Part shown: positions 16,875-24,524 of the stretch, piece by piece
Layout: each line of letters opens with the position of its first letter
Numbering within the stretch: the first letter of the stretch is position 1
Assembly (NCBI GenBank): GCA_964447145.1
Contig: CAYURW010000024.1
Span: forward strand, 1 to 28,896
DNA length: 28,896 bases
Reading direction: 5' to 3'
Source of the DNA: BRH-c25 sp964447145
Lineage (GTDB): Bacteria > Bacillota > Clostridia > Lutisporales > Lutisporaceae
Notes under the pieces: generated by a model
Databases searched by the model: none
The model's input: only the letters and a program-made list of their open reading frames with translations
Told to the model about the DNA's origin: nothing
Program-made: the position numbers and the translations under genes

Positions 16875-17417
16875 ATGAAAAAGGCCGCCGGTTTATTTTT
16901 AGTTTTGTTGCTTACCACATCACTGATAGGCTGCAATACCAATATCGGCAAAGGTAAGGCAGGGATTGAGGGGGAGGATAGAAGTGAAATATCCGTAAGA
17001 GTCAATGATGAAGATATCTATTATATTCTCACTCCAAGGCCTTTTACATCAAAGGATGATTTCAGAAAAGCCTACATGGAAATTGACAGGGAAGAACTCA
17101 TATATGCGCCTAAGGGCTCTAAGGTAATGCTCAATTTAAACGGCAAAGATGGGGAAATTAACGTAAAGGCATATTGGATTAATAAGGGGGGCGCTCCCAA
17201 CTATAACGATTCTTTTGGAGCTCCATTAAGCATGGATATTAAGACGGAAAGAGTCGGGGATTCAGAATATGAATATACTGTGGAAAGGCTGTTTCAGGCG
17301 GGGCTTAGCTCATATTATGAAGAAAACGAAAAAATTACTGCCGGTTATGTGGTGGAATTACATAATAACGATGAAATCCAATATTGCTTTTTTATAGTCC
17401 AAATTGATAAAAATTAG
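16875..17417 (+). CDS. Small lipoprotein of unknown function
   Basis: 180 residues with a lipoprotein signal peptide: basic start, hydrophobic stretch and lipobox LIGC with Cys20 as the lipidation site. The mature part is polar, without further membrane segments or motifs that I recognise; it contains YYILTPRPFTSKDDF and a Gly-rich NKGGAPNYN. ATG at 16875 preceded by GAGGGGATG (16861-16869). It is the first gene after the foldback region and is followed 43 bp later by a second lipoprotein gene, so the two may be co-transcribed. It is expected on the outer face of the cytoplasmic membrane. No function can be given. Confidence 0.8.
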   Translation: MKKAAGLFLVLLLTTSLIGCNTNIGKGKAGIEGEDRSEISVRVNDEDIYYILTPRPFTSKDDFRKAYMEIDREELIYAPKGSKVMLNLNGKDGEINVKAYWINKGGAPNYNDSFGAPLSMDIKTERVGDSEYEYTVERLFQAGLSSYYEENEKITAGYVVELHNNDEIQYCFFIVQIDKN

Positions 17418-17460
17418 TGGGTAATAGGCTTAAGAAACCTTAAAGGAGGGGACATTTATT

Positions 17461-19218
17461 ATGTACGGGAAAAAGGGACCATTTTTAATATCCTGTATGC
17501 TTATCATTATAGCCCTTGCTTTCGGCTGCACTTCCGTTGGGACCGGGAATGAGACGGATGTCAAGGGAGATATGGCCTTGTATGAGCGTTCAGGTGTGAC
17601 CATAGCCATACCCGGTGAATATGCGAATCAGCTGCTCATAGATCCGGTTCTGCATGATGATGGGATCACCCTTATTGCTGTTTATCAAAAATCAACATAT
17701 GAGAAGTACGAAGGGTTAGGTTGGCTTTTCAGCATTGTCCGTTATACCGAAGCACAATATGAACAATTCCTGTGCTCCGACAGAAGCGGACAGAGTTTTT
17801 TTGCCAAAGATGCAAAATATCATTACGGTTTTTTTCATGCCACCGACGTCCAGGCTCCGGATGATTATGAGTCATTTTCGCAGCTTTTCGACGCCGTCGC
17901 AGGTTTTGTAAAAAATGATATAATAGTTCGCAATGGGTTGACTCCATACAGTGACGGTGAATTTTTCAGCAGAGAGTATACCTACGACAGTAAGCATATT
18001 TTCATTGATTATTTTCCTTATTATGCTCACAACGGCAAAAAGGAAGAGGTCTGGACCCTTACCCTTTCACAGCCGGCAGCTCAAGGGAATACCGGCATTT
18101 GGTGTGTGGAGCGCTGGAAGGACCAGCATGGAGGCCCATACCCTTATTTCCCCGATGAGAACGGAATTCCTTCCGCGGAATATCATGCCGCATTGCAGGC
18201 GGAATGCGATAGGGGAAAGGATAAATCCATGCTTGATCCCAAGGAAGCCGCCCTTGCCTTTGTCAAAAAGGCCTTTGAACATTTTACGGCAACCTTGGAT
18301 AGTTTTGAGCCCTCTGATGACCCTTCCGTCCTTTCCGGCTTGCATTCTGCATCCACGGGGAATATCAACGACTATATGCCCAGACTTATAGCAGGGGAAA
18401 AAATAAGTGAATACGAACTGCTTCCCTGCCTTGAAAACTTTACTCGAACCACTTGGCTGGAGTTGGAGAAGACTTATCCCGGAGAATGGTGGAACCCCCT
18501 ATGGCTTGCATTGAAAGATGCTGCTGTGGGTATTACAAAGACCGGCAGCAATGATCAGTCCCTTCGCAACTACTATATAGGCAAAGCTTGCCTCACATCA
18601 GACGGAGCCTATTCCGAAGGATTAGAGAGCATTTTGATGATGCAGTGGAATTATGACAGGGCTTTGTACAGTGCATGCCTGAAGGAGCGTTTTTCTGCAG
18701 AGGAAGCGGAATTTCTTCGCAGATTCATCATGTGTTCAATTAATTACAACACGGACATATTCTCGGTCGTTATGGCCGGAAACGACATTCTTTCTCTGGA
18801 TTCATACCCGGTAGATTTCCCGTTCGGCTTAAATCTGATGGAAAAAAGCCGCAAGGACTTCAGGGCTGAAAGCTTCGGAAACGTAACCGTAGTAGAGAGT
18901 GACGGAATGCAAATAACATATCTTAGCCCTTATGAAGGCGTCCATACGGTTATTACTATCCGCACCGTCAAGGAAGGCTGTTCTGTTGGAGGAGTTGTCA
19001 TAGGCAGTAAAGAGGAGGTCCTCTTAAAAAATTGGACCGAAAGGCCATTGAAGAAAATAGACAGCATTTCTTACGATGACGAAGAATGGTTTGGGAAATG
19101 CGATTTCGCATATGCCTATACACCCGGGGAAGGTACAAAAAGTATTGTCTTCCTTATTAAAGACGGATCAGTATTTGGCATTGAGGCTGTGAACGGCTTG
19201 GACGGGGCGTTATATTAG
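17461..19218 (+). CDS. Large lipoprotein of unknown function
   Basis: 585 residues. Signal peptide with lipobox AFGC (Cys23), then a Gly/Thr-rich linker and a large soluble domain rich in aromatic residues. No catalytic motif that I recognise is present. The segment SGVTIAIPGEYANQLLI resembles a start seen in some uncharacterised clostridial lipoproteins, and the segment around residues 265-290 (ALAFVKKAFEHFTATLDSF) is amphipathic. ATG at 17461 with AAAGGAGGGG at 17443-17452, a strong ribosome binding site. It ends before an inverted repeat at 19225-19268. The role is unknown; a cell-surface sensing or binding protein is one possibility. Confidence 0.8.
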   Translation: MYGKKGPFLISCMLIIIALAFGCTSVGTGNETDVKGDMALYERSGVTIAIPGEYANQLLIDPVLHDDGITLIAVYQKSTYEKYEGLGWLFSIVRYTEAQYEQFLCSDRSGQSFFAKDAKYHYGFFHATDVQAPDDYESFSQLFDAVAGFVKNDIIVRNGLTPYSDGEFFSREYTYDSKHIFIDYFPYYAHNGKKEEVWTLTLSQPAAQGNTGIWCVERWKDQHGGPYPYFPDENGIPSAEYHAALQAECDRGKDKSMLDPKEAALAFVKKAFEHFTATLDSFEPSDDPSVLSGLHSASTGNINDYMPRLIAGEKISEYELLPCLENFTRTTWLELEKTYPGEWWNPLWLALKDAAVGITKTGSNDQSLRNYYIGKACLTSDGAYSEGLESILMMQWNYDRALYSACLKERFSAEEAEFLRRFIMCSINYNTDIFSVVMAGNDILSLDSYPVDFPFGLNLMEKSRKDFRAESFGNVTVVESDGMQITYLSPYEGVHTVITIRTVKEGCSVGGVVIGSKEEVLLKNWTERPLKKIDSISYDDEEWFGKCDFAYAYTPGEGTKSIVFLIKDGSVFGIEAVNGLDGALY

Positions 19219-19224
19219 AATAAT

Positions 19225-19268
19225 GTTTTGCACTATTTGAATTTGATGAAATATGTTTAGTGCGAAAC
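19225..19268. repeat. Stem-loop between lipoprotein and downstream genes
   Basis: GTTTTGCACTA (19225-19235) pairs with TAGTGCGAAAC (19258-19268), 10 Watson-Crick pairs plus one G-U, with a 22-nt loop. No T run follows, so it is a poor terminator. It could be an operator-like site or a leader structure 22 bp before the next start codon. Confidence 0.6.
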
Positions 19269-19290
19269 ATATAGATAGGGGGTATAACAA

Positions 19291-19527
19291 ATGAGAAGAA
19301 AAAATAGATTAACTCTAATTCTTATTTTATCAATAATTATGTTAATGACTTCCTTTGATCCATGCTATGGAAATTCGGCAGAGCCTCCGTCGATACTGAT
19401 TATCGTACCCGGCGCACCGGAGGGTTTGGAAATAAGTATTGACTCGGATAACACAAGTGTAAAGGCAAGTATGAGAGACAAAACGTATGTCTATCCTAAA
19501 ATGTATAGTTGGGATATTGGGGAATAA
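19291..19527 (+). CDS. Short exported protein, possibly a truncated N-terminal fragment
   Basis: 78 residues. A signal peptide of about 28 residues precedes NSAEPPSILIIVPGAPEGLEISI. I associate this pattern with the N-terminus of longer clostridial membrane proteins that continue into several helices. Here the frame stops after 78 codons and the helices are missing, so the gene may be a remnant. That family link is from memory and weak. ATG at 19291 with AGGGGG at 19277-19282. Its last 22 bp before the final codons (19487-19508) match, with one difference, the end of element copy B (24602-24623). The next gene begins 29 bp downstream. Confidence 0.55.
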   Translation: MRRKNRLTLILILSIIMLMTSFDPCYGNSAEPPSILIIVPGAPEGLEISIDSDNTSVKASMRDKTYVYPKMYSWDIGE

Positions 19528-19556
19528 GTAGACGATATCTAAAAGGAGGAAGGGTC

Positions 19557-19820
19557 ATGTCTGCAAAGTTAAAGCGGGCAATAAGGTTAATTATTACTTT
19601 ATTCATTAGTGGTAACATAATATCTTATATTGGTTTGACCAAAGGCAGGGATATTGCATTGGATCTCTCAATGCCGGCAGGTGAAATTACAACTATTTGG
19701 TCATTGTCAGAAGAGATGGTTTTGGCTTGCACGTTATTGCCGGTTATTATGGGTGTATCACTGGTAATATTATCTATAGCATTTTCAACTGTAATATTTG
19801 CGGACTGGATTAAGGAGTGA
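19557..19820 (+). CDS. Small membrane protein with two helices
   Basis: 87 residues from the ATG at 19557, preceded by AAAAGGAGGAAGG (19541-19553), a strong ribosome binding site. Hydrophobic segments at about 9-27 and 51-80 flank a short external loop with GRDIALDLSMPAGEITTIW. A basic N-terminus (MSAKLKRAIR) suggests that it begins in the cytoplasm. It lies 29 bp after the exported-protein gene and 4 bp before the coiled-coil gene, so it is part of the same unit. No family is recognised. It may anchor or accompany the downstream coiled-coil protein. Confidence 0.7.
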   Translation: MSAKLKRAIRLIITLFISGNIISYIGLTKGRDIALDLSMPAGEITTIWSLSEEMVLACTLLPVIMGVSLVILSIAFSTVIFADWIKE

Positions 19821-19824
19821 GATT

Positions 19825-20763
19825 ATGTATACTGAAATTAACAGCCGGATGGAGGAAGCACAGCAGGGGGTCTTTCGTCTGCGAAAAATTGATTCAATGC
19901 TCAAGACCCTTCGAGAGGAACAGCTATCCCTTGAATGTAAGGTATCCGGGCTGAAGGATATTTTGGACAAAGAGGATAATGATGTAAAGAACCTTGAAAA
20001 GCAGAGTTTGGCAAGCATTTTTTACTCGGTTATCGGCAAGCTTGACGAGCATTTAGAGAAGGAGCAAGGGGAGGCTCTTGCGGCAAAACTTAAATATGAT
20101 CTGGCAGTTCGTGATTTGGAGGATGTGAAGAATGAGATTACAAAGCTTTGCACCGAACGGGTTAGTTTTGCGGATTCCGGGAGCAGGTATGAAAGCCTGT
20201 ATACTAAGAAGAGAGGCATGTTAATAGAATCAGAGCCTGATAGGGCTCAGAATTTGCTGAACCTTAATGAGCAGTTAAACGTTTCGAGAAACGCTTTAAA
20301 GGAGATTAAAGAGGCTATTTCCGCCGGCAGAAATGTAATAAGCAGCCTGGAAAGCGCAATGGGCAGCCTTGAAAGTGCAGAAGGCTGGGGAATCTGGGAT
20401 ATGCTTGGAGGCGGGCTGGTTTCTGATCTTGTAAAGCATTCCCACATAGATAATGCCAGATATGATGCGGAGCGGGCTCAGGGTCTGCTGCGCCGGTTCA
20501 AAACAGAGCTTTCAGACATAAAGATCAAAGATGACATTCATTTTGAAACGGATGGCTTTGCTAAGTTTGCAGATTTTTTCTTTGATGGATTGATTGCAGA
20601 TTGGTTTATGCAATCAAGAATTCAGAATTCCCACGAGAGTGTATCGCAGTTCAGGGGTCAGGTCCAGGAAGTATTGAGCAGACTCGGCAGCCTAGAAAGG
20701 CAAGAGTCCTCAAGGATAAAAAAAATCGATTCAGAAATAAAAGACTTGATAATTAAGGCATGA
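19825..20763 (+). CDS. Coiled-coil protein of unknown function
   Basis: 312 residues from the ATG at 19825; AAGGAG at 19812-19817 supports it. It consists mainly of heptad-like Leu/Glu/Lys/Ser patterns (about 5-75, 80-120, 150-185 and 275-312), with a conserved-looking central block WDMLGGGLVSDLVKHSHID near residues 188-206 and a second block FADFFFDGLIADWFMQSRI near 250-270. No signal peptide or membrane helix is clear. The central block recurs in uncharacterised bacterial coiled-coil proteins. It follows the two-helix membrane protein by 4 bp, so the two products may interact. The function is unknown. Confidence 0.78.
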   Translation: MYTEINSRMEEAQQGVFRLRKIDSMLKTLREEQLSLECKVSGLKDILDKEDNDVKNLEKQSLASIFYSVIGKLDEHLEKEQGEALAAKLKYDLAVRDLEDVKNEITKLCTERVSFADSGSRYESLYTKKRGMLIESEPDRAQNLLNLNEQLNVSRNALKEIKEAISAGRNVISSLESAMGSLESAEGWGIWDMLGGGLVSDLVKHSHIDNARYDAERAQGLLRRFKTELSDIKIKDDIHFETDGFAKFADFFFDGLIADWFMQSRIQNSHESVSQFRGQVQEVLSRLGSLERQESSRIKKIDSEIKDLIIKA

Positions 20764-20808
20764 CAATTTATTGTTTACACCACAGTTATCGGCGGGAAGG
20801 AAAAGACA

Positions 20809-21129
20809 ATGGGGGAAAACGGAGAAGGATTTTTTAATCGAGTATATGAAATAGTTGCCCGGATACCCAAGGGAAAGGTAGCTACCTATGGGGGAATAGG
20901 GAAGATGCTTGGCTATTCAAGGGGAGCCAGGATCGTAGGCTGGGCTATGAGAAGTGCGCCGGAAAGCCTGGGGCTGCCTTGCCACAGGGTTGTAAAAATA
21001 ACAGGGGAGCTTTGCCCCTGTCACGTATTCGGAGATGTTGAGATTCAAAGGGTCATATTGGAGTCTGAGGGTATCAGCTTCAGGGAGAATGGGACTATCG
21101 ATATGGAGCGGCATCTTTGGAAGGGATAG
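20809..21129 (+). CDS. Short MGMT-family (ATL-like) DNA-alkyl-binding protein with the catalytic cysteine retained
   Basis: 106 residues: only the C-terminal DNA-binding half of O6-alkylguanine-DNA alkyltransferases, with PKGKVATYGGIGKMLGYSRGARIVGWAM and the active-site motif LPCHRVV (Cys58). Alkyltransferase-like proteins of this size usually carry Trp or another residue in place of that Cys (PWHRV) and only flag lesions for excision repair. With Cys present, this protein could transfer alkyl groups itself. ATG at 20809 with GGGAAGG at 20794-20800. It opens a small alkylation-repair cluster: the next recognisable genes are a full-length alkyltransferase and an AlkA-type glycosylase. Family call firm; activity inferred. 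Confidence 0.88.
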   Translation: MGENGEGFFNRVYEIVARIPKGKVATYGGIGKMLGYSRGARIVGWAMRSAPESLGLPCHRVVKITGELCPCHVFGDVEIQRVILESEGISFRENGTIDMERHLWKG

Positions 21130-21138
21130 GGAGTCTGC

Positions 21139-21333
21139 ATGGATATGCTTATGATTTATATCCACATTATATTGGTATTCTTATGGCTGATATTTACTAT
21201 GACAAAAATAGATATAGAACCCTTGGGCAAAATATTCTATAATTTGATTAAGGCCCGCCTGAAGTTGAAATTTGCAAAGCCAAGAACAAATAAAAATAAC
21301 AGAGGTGGTTGCAATGCCGACGTGCTTTTATGA
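21139..21333 (+). CDS. Possible small membrane protein
   Basis: 64 codons with a single hydrophobic helix (about 4-21) and a basic C-terminus. ATG at 21139 with GGGAG at 21128-21132. It begins 9 bp after the MGMT-like gene and overlaps the next gene by 20 bp. Unrecognised. It may be real, given its ribosome binding site and the otherwise empty 184-bp gap, but its last codons run through the next gene's leader and start. Confidence 0.45.
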   Translation: MDMLMIYIHIILVFLWLIFTMTKIDIEPLGKIFYNLIKARLKLKFAKPRTNKNNRGGCNADVLL

Positions 21334-21775
21334 ATCAAAGATCAGAAGGATCGGAATAACCGAAAAGGACGGTAAAATAACCAATGTGTATATTACAGAG
21401 GAGCAAGTGCCGAAGGATGTGCAATTAGGTGAAACACCGATACTGAAGGAAGCGGTGAGGCAGCTTGACAGTTATTTTGCAGGGGAGCTCAAAGAGTTTG
21501 ATCTGCCCCTTGAACCTTATGGCACGGAATTTATGAAAAAGGTATGGGCTGCTCTTTGTGAAATACCCTATGGCAAAACAGCCTCCTACAAAGAAATAGC
21601 CGAAAGGGCCGGTGTGCCCAAAGGCCCAAGGGCCGTAGGCCTTGCCAACAACCGCAATCCTATTCCCATATTTATTCCATGCCACCGGGTCATAGGTGCA
21701 GACGGTTCTCTTACAGGTTATGGCGGAGGACTGGAAATGAAAAAGTATTTGCTTGAATTGGAGAAATCAAAATAA
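21314..21775 (+). CDS. ogt: Methylated-DNA--protein-cysteine S-methyltransferase
   Basis: 153 residues from the ATG at 21314, which has AGAGGTGG at 21300-21307; a frame extending further upstream to 21272 has no ribosome binding site. The N-terminal domain (about 1-70) is followed by the DNA-binding domain with EIPYGKTASYKEIAERAG, the Arg-finger segment GPRAVGLANNRNP and the active site IPCHRVIGADGSLTGYGGG (Cys123). The protein removes alkyl groups from O6 of guanine by transferring them to that Cys, a suicidal direct repair in the cytoplasm. The stop overlaps the next start by one base (TAATG), so it is probably co-translated with the glycosylase. Confidence 0.95.
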   Translation: MPTCFYESKIRRIGITEKDGKITNVYITEEQVPKDVQLGETPILKEAVRQLDSYFAGELKEFDLPLEPYGTEFMKKVWAALCEIPYGKTASYKEIAERAGVPKGPRAVGLANNRNPIPIFIPCHRVIGADGSLTGYGGGLEMKKYLLELEKSK

Positions 21776-22380
21776 TGCATATATTTGAATATGGCCGGGA
21801 AGAAATAGAGTATCTGAAAAGCAAAGACAAAAAGCTGGCGGCTGCTATTGATAGAATCGGAATGATCAAAAGGGAGGTCATACCGGATCCTTTTGCGGCT
21901 CTGATATCCGGCATTGTAAGCCAGCAGATATCAAGCAAAGCTGCAGATACTGTATGGGACAGGCTGATTGGGCTGATTGGGGGCGTTACCCCTGAAAATA
22001 TCAAAGAAGCAGAACTGTCCGATATTCAAAAGTGCGGTATGTCTGTGCGGAAGGCAGAATATATAAAGGGAATTGCGGAGGCTGCAATGTCCGGACAAGT
22101 GGACTTTGGGAGGCTCCATATGCTGACTGACGAGGAAATAATCAAAGGGCTCTCCCGGCTGCGCGGAGTGGGTGCCTGGACTGCAGAGATGCTGCTTATA
22201 TTTTCCCTATGCCGCCCGGATATAGTAAGCTACAAAGATTTGGCAATACGCAGAGGGATGATTAATTTGTACGGTCTTAAAGAGCTGCCGGAAGAAAAAT
22301 TCATGAGATATAGAAGTCGATATTCCCCTTACGGTTCAGTTGCATCGCTGTATCTTTGGGCACTATCAGTTGAAAAGTGA
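21775..22380 (+). CDS. AlkA-type DNA-3-methyladenine glycosylase (HhH-GPD)
   Basis: 201 residues. It shows the HhH-GPD fold of AlkA/MAG: ALISGIVSQQISSKAADTVW near the start, the helix-hairpin-helix LSRLRGVGAWTAEMLLIF at about 128-145 and then a catalytic-Asp region SYKDLAIRRG (Asp near 156). It would excise alkylated purines, chiefly 3-methyladenine, to start base excision repair. AlkA of E. coli has an extra N-terminal domain that is absent here, as in the shorter MAG forms. ATG overlaps the upstream stop by one base. It ends 18 bp from the convergent murC, and no terminator is visible between them. Confidence 0.92.
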   Translation: MHIFEYGREEIEYLKSKDKKLAAAIDRIGMIKREVIPDPFAALISGIVSQQISSKAADTVWDRLIGLIGGVTPENIKEAELSDIQKCGMSVRKAEYIKGIAEAAMSGQVDFGRLHMLTDEEIIKGLSRLRGVGAWTAEMLLIFSLCRPDIVSYKDLAIRRGMINLYGLKELPEEKFMRYRSRYSPYGSVASLYLWALSVEK

Positions 22381-22398
22381 AATATACAGGCCTCAATA

Positions 22399-23778
22399 TC
22401 ATATCTTTATTTCATCCAATATCATAGGCGCCAGCTTGAAAACATCCCCAGCTCCCATTGTAAATACAAGGTCTCCGGGGTGGGCTTCCCTTGCTATAAG
22501 GTCGGCTATGCCTTTGAAATCATTTTTATATACTGCATTTGCGCTGTATTTGTTTATACCCTCCACTAATTCCGAGGGATTGACGATTCCTGTATCCTTT
22601 TCTCTGGCTGCATATATGTCGGTAATAATCACGTTGTCGGCATCGTAAAAGGCCTCTGAAAACTCATCAAACAAAGTCCTTGTCCTTGAATAGGTATGGG
22701 GTTGAAAAATACACCATATTTTTTGATGGGGAAATTGTTTTGCCGCATGAAGTGTTGCCTTAATCTCAGTTGGATGATGGGCATAATCATCGACTACCGT
22801 AATACTGTTCCGTGTGCCTTTTATATCAAAACGCCTGTGGGTGCCTTTGAATTCCTTAAGACTCTTTTTTACAGTATGAATATGAATGCCTGCGTTATGG
22901 GCTATTGCTATGGCTGCAAGGGCATTGAATACATTGTGTTCACCGGGGATGCTAAGGGAGAAGGTGCCAAGTTTTTTGCCCTTTAGCCGGACCTCGAAGG
23001 ATGGGTGCCCCAGGTTGTCATATTTTATATTTCTGGCATAAAAATCCGCTTTGGATCTGATCCCATAGGTCAACACTTTGCAGCTTACTTCCTTTGAAAC
23101 AAGAAGAGCATTTTCATTGTCAGCGCAAACAATAAGGCTTCCGCCCTCCGGGATAAGCCCGGCAAATTTCTTAAAAGAGGATATTATGTGGTCTATATCT
23201 TTATAAAAATCCAGATGATCCTTTTCTACATTCAGTATAGCCGCTACATAAGGGTAGAATTTCAAAAAGCTTTCGCAGTATTCGCATGCTTCAGTCACAA
23301 AATAACTGCTCTTGCCCACCCTGACATTTCCGTTTATTGCCTCGATTTCGCCACCGATAAGTATTGTAGGATCCAATCCCGCGTTTTTTAGTATTATTGA
23401 AACCATTGATGTGGTGGTTGTTTTTCCGTGACAGCCGGCAATTGCAATACCATAGCTATAATTTTTCATTATCATTCCCAGGAAAGTTGCCCTGTCTATA
23501 ACTGGGATCTCAAGTTCCTTTGCCCTAACAATCTCACAATTGTCCTGCTTTACTGCTGCTGTGTAGACAACAAGCTCGGCTCCTTCAACATTTGCCGGGT
23601 CATGAGGTATAGATACCAAAGCACCGTTTGCGCGAAGTTTGCTGATTAAGTTGCTTTCGCTTATGTCAGAGCCTGTGATTTTGTAGCCCGATTCAATCAA
23701 TATTTGAGCAAGCCCGCTCATGCTAATACCGCCAATACCCACAAAATGAACATTCTTTACACTATTGAGGGAAATCAT
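22399..23778 (-). CDS. murC: UDP-N-acetylmuramate--L-alanine ligase
   Basis: 459 residues. The ATG at 23778 is chosen because AAGGAG lies 9 nt upstream; an in-frame TTG at 23787 sits directly on that site. The Rossmann motif VGIGGISMSG is at 13-22, the ATP-binding loop AGCHGKTTTTS at about 114-124, then EACEYCESFL, NVEKDHLDFY, GEHNVFNALAA, HRRFDIKG and DDYAHHPTE, all MurC hallmarks. It adds the first amino acid of the peptide stem to UDP-MurNAc in the cytoplasm, committing the precursor to peptidoglycan. Transcribed from the promoter at 23857-23885, divergent from spoVG. Divergent or adjacent murC and spoVG are common in Firmicutes. Confidence 0.97.
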   Translation of the reverse strand: MISLNSVKNVHFVGIGGISMSGLAQILIESGYKITGSDISESNLISKLRANGALVSIPHDPANVEGAELVVYTAAVKQDNCEIVRAKELEIPVIDRATFLGMIMKNYSYGIAIAGCHGKTTTTSMVSIILKNAGLDPTILIGGEIEAINGNVRVGKSSYFVTEACEYCESFLKFYPYVAAILNVEKDHLDFYKDIDHIISSFKKFAGLIPEGGSLIVCADNENALLVSKEVSCKVLTYGIRSKADFYARNIKYDNLGHPSFEVRLKGKKLGTFSLSIPGEHNVFNALAAIAIAHNAGIHIHTVKKSLKEFKGTHRRFDIKGTRNSITVVDDYAHHPTEIKATLHAAKQFPHQKIWCIFQPHTYSRTRTLFDEFSEAFYDADNVIITDIYAAREKDTGIVNPSELVEGINKYSANAVYKNDFKGIADLIAREAHPGDLVFTMGAGDVFKLAPMILDEIKI

Positions 23779-23856
23779 TGGATACAACTCCTTAATATAA
23801 ATTACATTGGATCAATTTGTTAGTAAGCTAGGACTATTACTTTATATAACGTATTG

Positions 23857-23885
23857 ATTTTACATTCTTATGTGCATACTGTCAA
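23857..23885 (-). promoter_or_regulatory. Sigma-A promoter of murC
   Basis: On the minus strand TTGACA (23880-23885) and TAAAAT (23857-23862) are spaced by exactly 17 bp, near consensus. The transcript would carry a leader of about 70 nt before the start at 23778. Confidence 0.85.
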
Positions 23886-24098
23886 CTTATGTTTTAGTTT
23901 TATCATAGTGTATGATCATAATGTGCTTAATTGCAAGTAAGAATTTCATATAATACCCATAATATTATTATAGCCAATTTTTTGCTACATGATAATATGA
24001 AAGAAAAGTTTTACAAATAATTAAAGACTTAAAATATTAAAACTACAAATAATATCACAACAGGATCCACGGCATAATGAAAATCTTTGTTAGAAAAA

Positions 24099-24126
24099 GA
24101 AGGAAAAAAACTAATAAATGACGAAT
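24099..24126 (+). promoter_or_regulatory. Sigma-H promoter of spoVG
   Basis: GAAGGAAAA (24099-24107) matches the -35 consensus RnAGGAwWW in all defined positions. GACGAAT (24120-24126) matches the -10 consensus RnnGAAT, with a 12-bp spacer. spoVG is a classical sigma-H gene in Bacillus. The leader would be about 40 nt. Confidence 0.85.
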
Positions 24127-24171
24127 TATTAATGAAATGACAAAATGAACGACGGAAGGTGGTGAACTAGA

Positions 24172-24432
24172 ATGGAAATAACAGACGTAAGAATCAGAAA
24201 GGTTAATGTGGAAGGCAAGATGAAGGCGGTAGTTTCAGTAACCTTTGATAATGAATTTGTTGTTCATGACATAAAGGTTATAGAAGGACAAGAAGGGTTG
24301 TTCATAGCTATGCCGAGCAGAAAGACTCCTGATGGAGAATTCAAGGATATTGCACATCCTATAAATTCCTTAACAAGGGAGAGACTGCAAACATCAATAT
24401 TGGAAGAGTATGAAAAAGTGAAAAACGAGTAA
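24172..24432 (+). CDS. spoVG: Septation/sporulation regulator SpoVG
   Basis: 86 residues, close to the 84-97 usual for the family. MEITDVRIRKVNVEGKMKAVVSVTFDNEFVVHDIKVIEG and FIAMPSRKTPDGEFKDIAHPIN are the SpoVG hallmarks. SpoVG binds nucleic acid and modulates asymmetric septation and expression of developmental and virulence genes in Firmicutes. ATG at 24172 has the strong site GGAAGGTGGTGA (24154-24165). Transcription probably starts from the sigma-H promoter just upstream and ends at the terminator at 24444. In many Firmicutes glmU follows directly; here a CPMM-repeat gene is placed in between. Confidence 0.97.
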   Translation: MEITDVRIRKVNVEGKMKAVVSVTFDNEFVVHDIKVIEGQEGLFIAMPSRKTPDGEFKDIAHPINSLTRERLQTSILEEYEKVKNE

Positions 24433-24443
24433 CATTTTAAGAT

Positions 24444-24480
24444 ATCCACCTTAGACACAGGTGGATGTTTTCTTTTTTGT
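24444..24480 (+). terminator. Intrinsic terminator after spoVG
   Basis: ATCCACCT (24444-24451) pairs with AGGTGGAT (24459-24466), loop 7 nt, followed by a T-rich run (GTTTTCTTTTTTGT). It lies 11 bp after the spoVG stop and separates spoVG from the next gene. Confidence 0.87.
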
Positions 24481-24524
24481 AATTTTTCCACATTAGTTTA
24501 TATATATTAGTAGTATACTATATA

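Larger units (their letters stand above)
23779..24171. other. AT-rich divergent promoter region between murC and spoVG
   Basis: About 390 bp with no gene. It contains the murC promoter at 23857-23885 and the sigma-H promoter of spoVG at 24099-24126. The stretch between them (about 23890-24095) is very AT-rich, and I find no clear operator or repeat in it. Confidence 0.8.

Noticed and set aside
19225..19268. Intrinsic terminator after the large lipoprotein gene
   Set aside because: The stem is good but no T run follows and the loop is 22 nt; recorded as a stem-loop only.
24061..24090. Alternative sigma-H site using AGGATCC and GAAAAT upstream of spoVG
   Set aside because: Both boxes deviate and the spacing is short; the site at 24099-24126 fits far better.
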